A stretch of 10,604 nucleotides of DNA from Desulfobacteria bacterium (GCA_030145035.1 JAQYWL010000341.1:1-10604); one strand, 5' to 3'. Shown: positions 1-6,850, counted from the stretch's first letter. Program-made: numbers and translations. The notes: generated by a model from the letters alone, not told the origin.

Positions 1-546
1 TGGGATTCTATTGGTTGTGTGACACACGAGGCATGTGAGTTTGAAGCAAAGCTTTTAGTTGAGAAGTTAAAACAGGTCCGAGACTTCATATTAGAAACCC
101 AGCAGCTGATAGAGACTGTGAGCCGTCGAGTTCCCGAGTATAGGTGCTTGTTGACGATGCCCGGCTTTGGTCCGTATGTTTCATCCAGGGTTATAGCGAC
201 GATTAGTAATCCCTATCGATTTGAAAGCCAGAACCAAGTTCTCAAGATGGCCGGATATGACCTAAGTGCTGATCGTAGTGGCAAAAATAGTGATAAAGCT
301 GTTCCGGTAATATCTAAGAAAGGCAACGGTGATCTTCGTTATGCCTTGTACCAGGCAGCTCTGGTAGCTTCCACCAAAGACTGCGACATCATACTTTACT
401 ACACGAAGATGCTCAGAGGCAGAGAAAGAGAAAAAGGCATCAAGACCAAAATGAGGGTAAAATTGGCTGCTAAGCTTTTGGTTATTGCCTGGACCTTGAT
501 GAAGAAAAAGGAGTCATTTAATCCCGATTATTTGAACATAGAATAA
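1..546 (+). CDS. IS110-family transposase, C-terminal part (5' end outside window)
   Basis: The frame is open from the first base of the window, so this is the C-terminal ~181 residues of a longer protein; the GTG at 19 is internal, not a start. The segment carries the C-terminal Transposase_20 (IS116/IS110/IS902) domain: a helix-hairpin-helix-like LLTMPGFGPYVSSRVIATI near 151-207, then KMAGYDLSADRSGKNSDK, where the Ser encoded at 277-279 is the probable catalytic serine of this DEDD/serine recombinase family, and a basic helical tail with KGNGDLRYALYQAA and KTKMRVKLAAKLLVIAW. The family cuts and joins DNA without conventional terminal inverted repeats, guided by an RNA encoded in the element's own non-coding end. 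The frame ends cleanly at TAA with no frameshift. The missing half should hold the N-terminal RuvC-like DEDD domain. Family assignment is confident; the subgroup (IS110 or IS1111) is not decided. Confidence 0.93.
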   Translation, partial: WDSIGCVTHEACEFEAKLLVEKLKQVRDFILETQQLIETVSRRVPEYRCLLTMPGFGPYVSSRVIATISNPYRFESQNQVLKMAGYDLSADRSGKNSDKAVPVISKKGNGDLRYALYQAALVASTKDCDIILYYTKMLRGREREKGIKTKMRVKLAAKLLVIAWTLMKKKESFNPDYLNIE

Positions 547-866
547 GACTCACATCGTTTCGGCGAGAGAGCCCGAGTAAGGGCGTTGGGGCCATTTTAG
601 GACCTCTGGAGGGACAATACAGGGCCTCTCGCTGAACCCTGCAACCTGGATAAGGGATGATAGGTGATCCCGTTTCAGCGGGTGATACCGGATAAACGTA
701 ACGATTAGGTGCAGAGTTCGCTTGCAGCGAGAGACTCGCCGAACAACACAACTGAAGGACACGGAGATGGCCTGAATGGATACGTATATCCCAACAACAG
801 GGCGCTTGCAGGTCGTTGAAATTACAAGCTTTTTCGGGGATCGCTTTTTTGCTTGACAGGAGGACT
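547..866 (+). ncRNA. Candidate guide (bridge/seek) RNA region of the IS110-family element
   Basis: This ~320-bp stretch after the transposase stop has no convincing gene; the small minus-strand frames across it do not resemble any protein. It contains clear stem-loops: CCCG (669-672) pairs with CGGG (679-682) around TTTCAG, extended by GGT (663-665) with ACC (687-689); and GCGAG (727-731) pairs with CTCGC (735-739) inside an outer GTTCG (716-720)/CGAAC (740-744) stem with a six-base bulge. It is established that IS110 relatives encode a structured guide RNA in a non-coding end, and that in IS1111-type members this lies downstream of the transposase. That this region is such an RNA is inference from position, length and folding. 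Confidence 0.35.
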
Positions 867-920
867 ATAGGATGTCCCCAACATTTCCCTCCAGTGCTTT
901 TTTGCTCATAAGGAGCAGTT

Positions 921-969
921 AGTTACTTATTTACGGACGTCCCCCTTGTGTCCCGTCCCCCTTGTGTCC
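921..969 (-). repeat. GGACGTCCC repeat, copy A, with internal 16-bp tandem duplication
   Basis: The plus strand reads TTATTTACGGACGTCCCCC followed by two tandem copies of GTCCCCCTTGTGTCC (939-953 and 955-969), one base apart. GGACGTCC (935-942) is a perfect palindrome. The core matches copy B at 1539-1561 with about three differences. On the minus strand the repeat supplies the last ~12 codons (…GHKGDGTQGGRP-stop) of the truncated gene that runs into it. It resembles dispersed REP-like intergenic repeats; no transposase for it is in the window. Confidence 0.7.
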
Positions 970-1278
970 TGCGCCCCAGCAATGGCTGACCAGATTGATT
1001 AGCCCGGCGGGTGAGACCTCACTAGATACGACTACACAGTCCGAAATCTGCGTTAACCGGAAGTTGAGATCACGTTGGACGTAGGTACTTTCCGGGCAAG
1101 TGGTTGGCCCGTATTTTTTGAAATGTGCTTGATCTTCGAGTGAGCCCAAATCATTAAGTATTTCTAATAGTTGGGTCAAGGACATTCCCATCCCTGCCTC
1201 GGCAGCGTCCACCAATTCCTTGAAGCCGAGGATGTCTACAAACCCAATGAACTTGTCCTTGAATTCAATATCGCTCAT
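931..1278 (-). pseudogene. Truncated N-terminus of a cyclase-like 'FVDILGF' family protein
   Basis: The start ATG at 1278 is preceded by AAAGGGA at a good distance and opens MSDIEFKDKFIGFVDILGFKELVDAAEAG. This N-terminus recurs in conserved hypothetical proteins I remember as roughly 250-300 residues long. FVDILGF (Asp15) and QISDCVVVSS (Asp80) have the look of the two metal-binding strands of class III nucleotidyl cyclases, but that comparison is inference. Family-like sequence runs to about residue 103 (LINLVSHCWGA). The last 12 residues are encoded by the GGACGTCCC repeat and are unrelated, so only the first third or so of the protein is left and it is probably non-functional. It points the same way as the DUF1016 fragment and brxC but is separated from them by 263 bp. 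A true short protein is possible but unlikely given the junction. Confidence 0.6.
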
Positions 1279-1530
1279 TCGTGTCCCTTTTCAAAAGCCT
1301 AACCAGTTAGTATATAGTTTCCGGCTAAATACCAAATTTAAAACACTTGATAAGCGCTGTTTTGGATTTTATATAATTTCCTTTGAGGTTCCATGGGTCC
1401 GCTACAACGCTCAATTGCTCCATCCTCCACAACTCGCCATCATGAACCGGCTCTAAAAGGATTGCTAAGAAACTGTAAAACCAAAGAGCGTTGCCAAACT
1501 TTCCTCGCATCATCTCCGCGTATGGGGAGT
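1279..1530. other. Intergenic stretch between two truncated genes, no supported gene
   Basis: A 62-codon minus-strand frame (1325-1513) exists with a hydrophobic N-terminal stretch, but it has no convincing ribosome binding site and I recognise nothing in it. The stretch is AT-rich around 1310-1380. The sequence CATTCGTGTCCC just upstream of the cyclase-like start (1276-1287) matches the 10-bp tandem motif at 1911-1940. Confidence 0.5.
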
Positions 1531-1565
1531 TATTGAATTATTTAAGGACGTCCCGCTTGTTTTCC
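1531..1565 (-). repeat. GGACGTCCC repeat, copy B
   Basis: The plus strand reads TATTTAAGGACGTCCCGCTTGT across 1539-1560, in the same orientation as copy A at 928-949 (TATTTACGGACGTCCCCCTTGT). The flanking GGAGTTATTGAATTA resembles GGAGCAGTTAGTTACTTA beside copy A. On the minus strand it supplies the terminal Gln-Ala-Gly-Arg-Pro-stop of the DUF1016 fragment. Confidence 0.7.
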
Positions 1566-1934
1566 ACAAGGCTTGTGGAGTTTTTCCATGGAAATCAATT
1601 CTCCACAAGCCTTGTGGCGAATCTTGGGTTCCCGATTTGAGTACACAACATAGAACTGCCTGAAATACCATAGATTTGTTGAAGAGAAGCCTTTGCCGTA
1701 TTTTTTATTCAACTTTGCAGAAAGCTCTTTAATAATTTGCTTGCCATACTCAGCCCGATTCTCACCCTTTTGAAGCTCCTGGACTATCTCCCGTCCGATG
1801 TGCCAATAGGCGAGCACCATTTCGCTATTAACGGTACGAACAACATTAGTTCGTGCCTGCTCCAGAATGATTACTACACGATCAAATAAACTATTGCCGT
1901 CCCGAGTTGTTAATTCGTGTCTATTCGTGTCCAT
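1542..1934 (-). pseudogene. Truncated DUF1016 (YhcG-type) nuclease, N-terminal domain only
   Basis: Residues ~15-108 match the DUF1016 N-terminal domain: FDRVVIILEQARTNVVRTVN, then the signature EMVLAYWHIGREIVQELQ, YGKQIIKELSAKLNKKYGKGFS and NLWYFRQFYVVY. Full-length relatives are ~330-370 residues and continue into a C-terminal PD-(D/E)XK nuclease domain. Here the protein stops at residue 130, inside the linker, where the GGACGTCCC repeat provides Gln-Ala-Gly-Arg-Pro-stop. The catalytic half is absent, so nuclease activity is not expected. The start at 1934 falls within a 10-bp tandem repeat with no clear ribosome binding site, so the first ~14 residues are doubtful. It begins 9 bp after the brxC stop on the same strand. 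The linker KACGELISMEKLHKPCGK is encoded by a large inverted repeat, listed separately. Confidence 0.8.
1564..1617. repeat. Nested palindromes inside the DUF1016 linker
   Basis: CCACAAGGCTTGTGGAG (1564-1580) and CTCCACAAGCCTTGTGG (1601-1617) are a perfect 17-bp inverted repeat. Each arm is itself a palindrome of CCACAAG and CTTGTGG around one central base, and the 20-base spacer contains TTCCATGGAA. In protein terms the two arms encode the similar HKACGE and HKPCGK pieces of the linker. Confidence 0.85.
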
Positions 1935-1940
1935 TCGCGG
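1911..1940. repeat. Three tandem 10-bp units across the DUF1016 start
   Basis: The plus strand reads TAATTCGTGT, CTATTCGTGT, CCATTCGCGG: three adjacent 10-mers sharing ATTCG-G. The annotated DUF1016 start codon lies in the third unit. The related string CATTCGTGTCC recurs at 1276-1286, at the start codon of the cyclase-like gene. Confidence 0.6.
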
Positions 1941-1943
1941 TTC

Positions 1944-4900
1944 CTATTCCAATACGATCCTTACTTTTCCGGACTCCTTGCCCTTGGTGAGTTGATCCAG
2001 GTAATCCTCAAACCGTTGTTTCATCTCCGCAGGCTTAACCGGTGAACCACCGGAGAGCAACGCTGCCCGTAAATCTGCGATCTTGATCGGAACTTTTTGG
2101 AGACCTGAAAGCACTTCGCTCAAAGCACGGATGAAATTTTGGTCAAGTTTGTCAGGTAGGGAACGTTTCTTGATGAAGCCGTTCACCAATTTCTTCGGCT
2201 CGGACTTTAATAGGTTCAGATTGCCCTTGGTGGTCGGGTCCTCCAGGTTGGTCAGGAGCGTCTGGGTCCAGTTCGCTACCAGGGTGTCGAGTTCGTCGTC
2301 CAGACCATCGAGAAGTGTGCTTGCCTTGGCTGTCGATGGCTCCGCTACGGGCTTATAATTGCAGTGCGGGCAGACGGGCGCAGCATCCAGTTCTTGCTCG
2401 GTGAGTGCGAAGCAGCTTTGAAGCTTGTTCAGTCTTTCCTGAAAATCTATTAATTGTTGTCGAGGCATCAGGTCAACCGTGACGAGTTTCTTAAGCGTTT
2501 CAAGTCGGGCATCAGTAGTAAGGGCTGCTTTTCTCTTGTTCTCATTTACTCCAAGCCGAGCCTTGGTGTGCAAGCTTAGGTACAATTTCAGGAATTCCTT
2601 CTTGAGGTCGGTGAGCTTGCGCTGGGTCTGTTGGCGGAATGTAGCCGCGCTACGTTTGTCCGGTTTGCCGAGTTGAGCGAGCACCTCGTCACGCACCGTC
2701 TTCATCTTGGCCACCCACTCGTGGTCTGCGGACAGCACCGCTTCAGCGGTGGAAAGGAACGACGCGGTGGAGCCAAGATCGGCTACCAGTACCTCAAGCG
2801 ATTTGATCTCGGCCAGGGAATTGAGCCCGTCTTGATGGGACGTCACCTCCTGGGTGTCGTAGCGGAAGTTCTTTAGCTTGCCGGGAGAGGTATAGGCCTG
2901 AAGCGATTCCAGGAACGTCTTGGTTTCATCGAGTCGGGTGCGAAGTTTCAGCGTCTCTTCCTCTGCCAACAGGTTCCGGCCCCAGAAGAGTAGACCGTTT
3001 TGCAGGTTCTGCTGCAGGAGCACCAGCTTTTCCACCGATTCAGAGATTGCCTTCTGTAGCTGCTGCACCGGTTCGTCCTTGCCCTGCGTAACCAACTGGG
3101 CCATACCGGGCGTGAGACCAAGCAGTTCGAAAATGGTTTTGATTGCTCCGATATTTGGTACTTTGGGCTTTTGGATATGTTTGAAGTTGACAAGTTCAGA
3201 TACGTCCCTGGCGGCAAGTTGCTGAAGATCTGTTGACTCATAGTTCTTGCCGGGGATGGAAAACACCATCTCACCGGCATAGACCAGCGCCGCCAGAACC
3301 ACGATACCCCATTCAGGTTCCAACCGATACCGGTCCTTGTCCAGATATTCAAGGCCCTTATCGTCCTGGATCAGCTCAGAGCGATTAACCACCTGGCCGT
3401 GGCCCTTCTTTTTTAGCAAGGCGAGGATATGTTTGGCATATTTCGATTTATAGGGATCAAGCCGTTCACCGTCGAGCAGCTCCAGGGCATCCAAAGCCGC
3501 TGTTGCTTGTTTGGTGCGGTTCTGCCCTGCAATGGCGCGTAGGGCGTCCTGTGCGGCCTGGTCCCGGTTGGTCCCGGTGATGAGCACTGAGAAAAAAGGG
3601 TATTGGGGCGCCTGATCCTGAAAATGAGCACCCAGGCAAATACCGGCGATGGTGTTTACCAGGTCACGGAAATTGATGCGCTCATGGGAGCCGATGCCGG
3701 AAAGTTCACGGATCGATTTACCCTTGGCCCATTCGGTAAGCGACTTGGTGCGTCCCTGGTAAGTGACTTCAAAAGCGGTGGCCATATTCTTTTGCAACCA
3801 TTGTACAAGGTCTCGCAGGAAACCTGATGATTTCTGGTCGTAAGGTATTCGTTCCTGACTTGATCTCGTAGATGCCAGGTCAACGGCCGCAGCATAGCTG
3901 CTGAGCGCCGTCCGAAATTCTTCGTCCAAGTTCGTCAAACGCAGAAATAGCTCATCAGACTTCTGCTCGTCCTTGAAGTGGGGTGACTCGAAGGGTTGGA
4001 TGAAGTAGAGGTAGAAGTCTCGCGGCGGCACGGCGGTGGAGCGCTCGTTGGGCGCGCCGAAGAACAGGTATCCCTGGCGTGCGGCCTTGCGCTCTATCCA
4101 TTCGAGCTCGTGCTGCCAGATCTTGTAGCCGGTGACATAAGTTTGGTCCGTGCACTCCATGACCCGCTTCAAAGCCTCGTAATAATAACGATCAAGTTGA
4201 GATGAATCGAGACTCTCGGTGCGCTGTTCGATGATTGCATCAACATCCTCGATTTTCTTCAGATCAAGGTAAAACTGTCGATTCTCTGGATTAAAGCTGA
4301 CGAATTTGCCGCTGACCGTTTTGTGGATTTCCCGAAGGACGGTCTCCACATGGGAGAGCAGATCATCAGCCGGATCGCCGCCTAACTCCTCGATACCTGG
4401 CTGATAAAGGCAGAGTCCATCCCGCAGCTCTTCGGCTGTTGCTCCAATCGTGGCATAAATATCACCTGTGGTGAGCCGGTGGATCGACAGGGCATGAATA
4501 AGACGCAGCGCCATGGGTTTGTATGCCGGACGTGTGAAAGCTTGCTGGATGCGAGATTCCAACACCTGGCTGCAGTCGATGACCGCTTTGATGTCCGGCA
4601 CCGCCCGGAATGACGGGTTTTCTCGAAGGTTTGTCCAATAGGAATCATAAGCGATGAGGCCTGGCCGGTCATCCGGCAATTCCTGGCCAAGCAGCTTCTT
4701 CATAGCCAAAGACAAGGTCTTTAGCACTTCTCGTTTCTCCACCACGGTGACTCGCTCAAAGGAATCGATATAATCAGGATGCACCGGAAAGAGGTGGACG
4801 AACTCATCCATACGCTCGTTCATATGGCCGTAGAACTTTCCAAACGGGGTGAGGTACTCCCGTATCTTGGCCTGCTGCTCTGCGGTTTTCTTGAGCAATC

Positions 4901-5681
4901 TCTCGGCTACAACAAACTTGACATCTTTGCGAGCGATAAGAATTTGTTCGAAGCGGTCCTTCACTCTGCGGATGCTGTCGGCTACGAAGGAAAATCTGGG
5001 GCTGTCGAAGATGGCTTCCTGGACACCGGCCATGAAACGGAAACGCAAATCTTTGCAAACCTCGCCGATCTCTCGAAGAAAGTTCAGATCCAGGATGAGT
5101 TCCTGATCCTTTCGGGTGCGCAGGTAATCGAGCAACTCGTCCACCACCAGGAGCAGGCCGTGATCGGGAAAATCCTGGTGAAAGGCAGTCATCATCTCTT
5201 CAAAAGAACGCTTATTGCTTGACACCTCGGAGGTGGAAGGAAAACTGTAGTTTATGCCAATCGAGGCTAAATGCTCTTCCAGCTCGGCCACAAGGATGTC
5301 CCGTAACGACATGGTGGTTGCGCCGATCTCGGTGCGGACTACTTTGAACCGGCCTCCGATTTTCCCAGCAGCTTCCGCTACTTTAGCGTTGTTGAGATTA
5401 GCAGCAAGCTCGGGGTTCTCCGCAAGCCCCGAGATCACCGACATAAGATGGGACTTCCCGGTGCCGTAGTTGCCGACCACCAGCAACCCCTTGTTATCGG
5501 TTGCCTGATCGAACTGCAATTGTGGTATGACCAGGCCAATCAGTTTTTCAGCCATCTCTTCGGAAATGACGTAGGTCTCTACAAGCTGTTTGGCCGCAGG
5601 CGCTTCATCGGCATCCCGGAGCTGGACCACGGACTCGAGTGGGTCAAACTCGATTAGGTCACTGTATTTGATGCTCGCCAT
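1944..5681 (-). CDS. brxC: BREX type 3 BrxC-like ATPase (DUF6079-type), intact
   Basis: A 1245-residue protein, within the size range of BrxC. An AAA/STAND-type P-loop domain is N-terminal: Walker A GNYGTGKS at residues 70-77 and a Walker B strand LLLVVDE at 176-182, followed by LLDYLRTR. A long helical region follows, with probable coiled coil around 900-1050. Near the C-terminus a single CPHC pair (Cys1104, Cys1107) may bind metal, but no second pair is visible. BrxC is a core BREX protein, a large ATPase needed for phage defence and for the associated methylation. The start ATG at 5681 is preceded by GGGGGTGAG at a good distance. The gene follows brxF on the same strand after 99 bp rich in palindromes. 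No frameshift or stop is seen, which contrasts with the decay around it. In complete type 3 loci the methylase, helicase and pglZ genes come next; here a DUF1016 fragment does. Assignment rests on the N-terminal motif style, the size and the brxF neighbour. Confidence 0.82.
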   Translation of the reverse strand: MASIKYSDLIEFDPLESVVQLRDADEAPAAKQLVETYVISEEMAEKLIGLVIPQLQFDQATDNKGLLVVGNYGTGKSHLMSVISGLAENPELAANLNNAKVAEAAGKIGGRFKVVRTEIGATTMSLRDILVAELEEHLASIGINYSFPSTSEVSSNKRSFEEMMTAFHQDFPDHGLLLVVDELLDYLRTRKDQELILDLNFLREIGEVCKDLRFRFMAGVQEAIFDSPRFSFVADSIRRVKDRFEQILIARKDVKFVVAERLLKKTAEQQAKIREYLTPFGKFYGHMNERMDEFVHLFPVHPDYIDSFERVTVVEKREVLKTLSLAMKKLLGQELPDDRPGLIAYDSYWTNLRENPSFRAVPDIKAVIDCSQVLESRIQQAFTRPAYKPMALRLIHALSIHRLTTGDIYATIGATAEELRDGLCLYQPGIEELGGDPADDLLSHVETVLREIHKTVSGKFVSFNPENRQFYLDLKKIEDVDAIIEQRTESLDSSQLDRYYYEALKRVMECTDQTYVTGYKIWQHELEWIERKAARQGYLFFGAPNERSTAVPPRDFYLYFIQPFESPHFKDEQKSDELFLRLTNLDEEFRTALSSYAAAVDLASTRSSQERIPYDQKSSGFLRDLVQWLQKNMATAFEVTYQGRTKSLTEWAKGKSIRELSGIGSHERINFRDLVNTIAGICLGAHFQDQAPQYPFFSVLITGTNRDQAAQDALRAIAGQNRTKQATAALDALELLDGERLDPYKSKYAKHILALLKKKGHGQVVNRSELIQDDKGLEYLDKDRYRLEPEWGIVVLAALVYAGEMVFSIPGKNYESTDLQQLAARDVSELVNFKHIQKPKVPNIGAIKTIFELLGLTPGMAQLVTQGKDEPVQQLQKAISESVEKLVLLQQNLQNGLLFWGRNLLAEEETLKLRTRLDETKTFLESLQAYTSPGKLKNFRYDTQEVTSHQDGLNSLAEIKSLEVLVADLGSTASFLSTAEAVLSADHEWVAKMKTVRDEVLAQLGKPDKRSAATFRQQTQRKLTDLKKEFLKLYLSLHTKARLGVNENKRKAALTTDARLETLKKLVTVDLMPRQQLIDFQERLNKLQSCFALTEQELDAAPVCPHCNYKPVAEPSTAKASTLLDGLDDELDTLVANWTQTLLTNLEDPTTKGNLNLLKSEPKKLVNGFIKKRSLPDKLDQNFIRALSEVLSGLQKVPIKIADLRAALLSGGSPVKPAEMKQRFEDYLDQLTKGKESGKVRIVLE

Positions 5682-5701
5682 CCTGGCTCACCCCCTTTGG
5701 G

Positions 5702-5769
5702 CGTGCCTGCGGCACGTCCAAATTTGCTGTCCTGCAAATTTGTCATCTCGATTGCTCCTTTGCAAAGGA
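5702..5769. promoter_or_regulatory. Three consecutive palindromes in the brxF-brxC gap
   Basis: The 99-bp gap holds CGTGCC/GGCACG (5702-5707 and 5711-5716, 3-base loop), CAAATTTGC/GCAAATTTG (5719-5727 and 5734-5742, 6-base loop, perfect 9-bp stem) and TCCTTTGCAAAGGA (5756-5769, a perfect 14-bp palindrome). None is followed by a T-run on the transcribed strand, so simple terminators are unlikely. They could be RNA processing or stability elements that set the brxF to brxC ratio, operator sites, or small repeat insertions. Confidence 0.6.
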
Positions 5770-5780
5770 ATCCGTTGTCG

Positions 5781-6257
5781 TTACGTTGTCATCTCCGGGC
5801 TCGTCACCAGAAAATCATGCACCGGATATCGCCTGAACTCCGGATGAGCCGATTCCGCATAGGTCAAAAAACCATCAATGATGGCGCCGTTCCAGGAGGC
5901 AACCACAGTCTTGTTGCGCGAAAGTCCCTGGAGCAATCTAAGTGGGTCCTGCTTCAGACCCACATCGAAGAGTAACTCGATGTTGTCAAGCAAGGTCATC
6001 TTGCCTGTATCTTTGTCAACAATCTCACGAAGAAGTCGCGGAAGCTGTAATGCCCTTTGGCGTTGTGTCAAATCAAGCATCAGGCGAGAGATCTCAAGGT
6101 TGACATTAACCAATGGCGCGCCTGTGCGTTCCCGCACATCCAGGAGCGCGGTGGTTTTTCCGATGCCTGAAGGTGCAACGACCAGCATCAGACGGTGATA
6201 GAGATCGTCGAGCTGTTTTACCTTTCGCATGATCTTATCCGCAAGAGGTTCCGCCAT
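5781..6257 (-). CDS. brxF: BREX type 3 P-loop protein BrxF
   Basis: A 158-residue single-domain P-loop protein, the length expected for BrxF, the component specific to BREX type 3. The phosphate-binding loop is VVAPSGIGKTTALL, with Lys34-Thr35; the first Gly of the usual Walker A is Ala28. A Walker B-like strand MTLLDNIELLF (residues 87-97) provides Asp91 and Glu94. The ATG at 6257 has GGGAGAA about ten bases upstream. It is the first gene of a two-gene minus-strand unit with brxC, and this gene order matches type 3 loci. The exact biochemical role of BrxF is not well established. No frameshift is seen. An unrelated small ATPase is possible, but the pairing with a DUF6079-type brxC makes BrxF the best reading. 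Confidence 0.8.
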   Translation of the reverse strand: MAEPLADKIMRKVKQLDDLYHRLMLVVAPSGIGKTTALLDVRERTGAPLVNVNLEISRLMLDLTQRQRALQLPRLLREIVDKDTGKMTLLDNIELLFDVGLKQDPLRLLQGLSRNKTVVASWNGAIIDGFLTYAESAHPEFRRYPVHDFLVTSPEMTT

Positions 6258-6464
6258 TACTCTTCTCCCTTACCTTTTATGCTTATTGCCCCGCCCGACT
6301 TCACCCACTCATCGACTTCGCCAGAGGAAACGTTCGTGTTGAACGTATCTTGAACTTTGTTGACTAAGTTGACTTACTCGTTCGTTTGTCCTTTTGAAAT
6401 CCGAACTTAAATTCCCCACTTCCTCCTGAGCTCCCTCTTCAATCCTCCGAGCCCAGAACCCACC
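6258..6464. other. Region upstream of brxF, short repeats only
   Basis: No gene is seen. CGTTC/GAACG (6331-6335 and 6341-6345) forms a small hairpin, and GTTGACT is repeated at 6359-6365 and 6368-6374 with a two-base gap, which could serve as an operator. I could not find a convincing -35/-10 pair for brxF. Confidence 0.4.
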
Positions 6465-6770
6465 TCATGACCTCGCAAAGCCCCCGATTTCCATGGTCAC
6501 TGAACCAGTTCCGAGTTTGGAGTTTGGTGTTCCAAGTTTCTGGCAGCCTTCTCGTGCAGTACCCTGGAATGAGCGCCATGCACCATCACAGCGGTTCCAG
6601 GCCCGGTTGATCGCCTCATTGAGCTTCTCGTTTTTGGAGAGATGGTAGGATTCAGGAGAGAGACCATCAAGATCACGGTCCCCTTCTGCAATGCGCTGAA
6701 GGATTTCAACGGGCAGCAGTGCTCCCTCTGTCTTAATGGTAGTAAAGGTAGATCGATGGCTTCGGCGCAT
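6465..6770 (-). pseudogene. N-terminal remnant of a large Eco57I/PglX-like methylase (tentative)
   Basis: Residues ~10-68 (TTIKTEGALLPVEILQRIAE, GDRDLDGLSPESYHL, NEKLNEAINRAWNRCDGAW) look like the opening of large (>1000 residue) Eco57I-type restriction-methylase proteins of the kind found in BREX and related R-M loci; this is from memory of the family, not an alignment. After SFQ the sequence becomes GTAREGCQKLGTPNSKLGTGS, encoded by short tandem CCAAACT-type repeats, and stops at codon 102. No SAM-binding or NPPY motif remains, so it cannot be active. Its first residues are also uncertain: start 6770 has no clear ribosome binding site. Same strand as brxF and 207 bp upstream of it. If it is PglX-derived, its position before brxF rather than after brxC means rearrangement, or an origin in a second defence locus. 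Confidence 0.4.
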
Positions 6771-6824
6771 AGTAGGTTTTTCACCGTCAATAAGGGTTAA
6801 CGGGTCAACCGGTTGGTCATGAGA

Positions 6825-6849
6825 TTTTTTGACAGGATTGACATGATTT
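6825..6849. repeat. TTGACAGGATTGACATGATT dispersed-repeat motif
   Basis: The stretch after T-rich 6825 reads GACAGGATTGACATGATTT, just beyond the end of the Uma2 gene. This motif recalls short intergenic repeats common in deltaproteobacterial genomes. Only one copy is present here, so the call rests on recognition. Confidence 0.3.
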
Positions 6850-6850
6850 C

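Larger units (their letters stand above)
1..870 (+). mobile_element. Right part of an IS110-family insertion sequence
   Basis: The transposase fragment plus the ~320 bp of non-coding DNA after it form one element truncated by the window edge. The right boundary is approximate. I place it near the string TTGACAGGAGGACTATAG (853-870), after which the sequence changes to the GTCCCC-rich repeat style seen elsewhere in the window. IS110 elements lack flanking inverted repeats and usually lack a target duplication, so the edge cannot be fixed from one end alone. Confidence 0.6.

Noticed and set aside
518..762. Two overlapping minus-strand frames of 70-77 codons in the IS110 tail
   Set aside because: They cover the structured non-coding end of the element, have no plausible start sites and look like translated stem-loop DNA.
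1325..1513. 62-codon minus-strand frame with a hydrophobic start
   Set aside because: No recognisable family, weak start and low-complexity AT-rich surroundings; not enough to call a gene.
1911..1940. CRISPR-like array
   Set aside because: Units are 10 bp, adjacent and without spacers; no array of spaced repeats exists anywhere in the window.
2083..5657. Plus-strand frames opposite brxC
   Set aside because: They are antisense shadows of a long conserved gene, without starts or family motifs.
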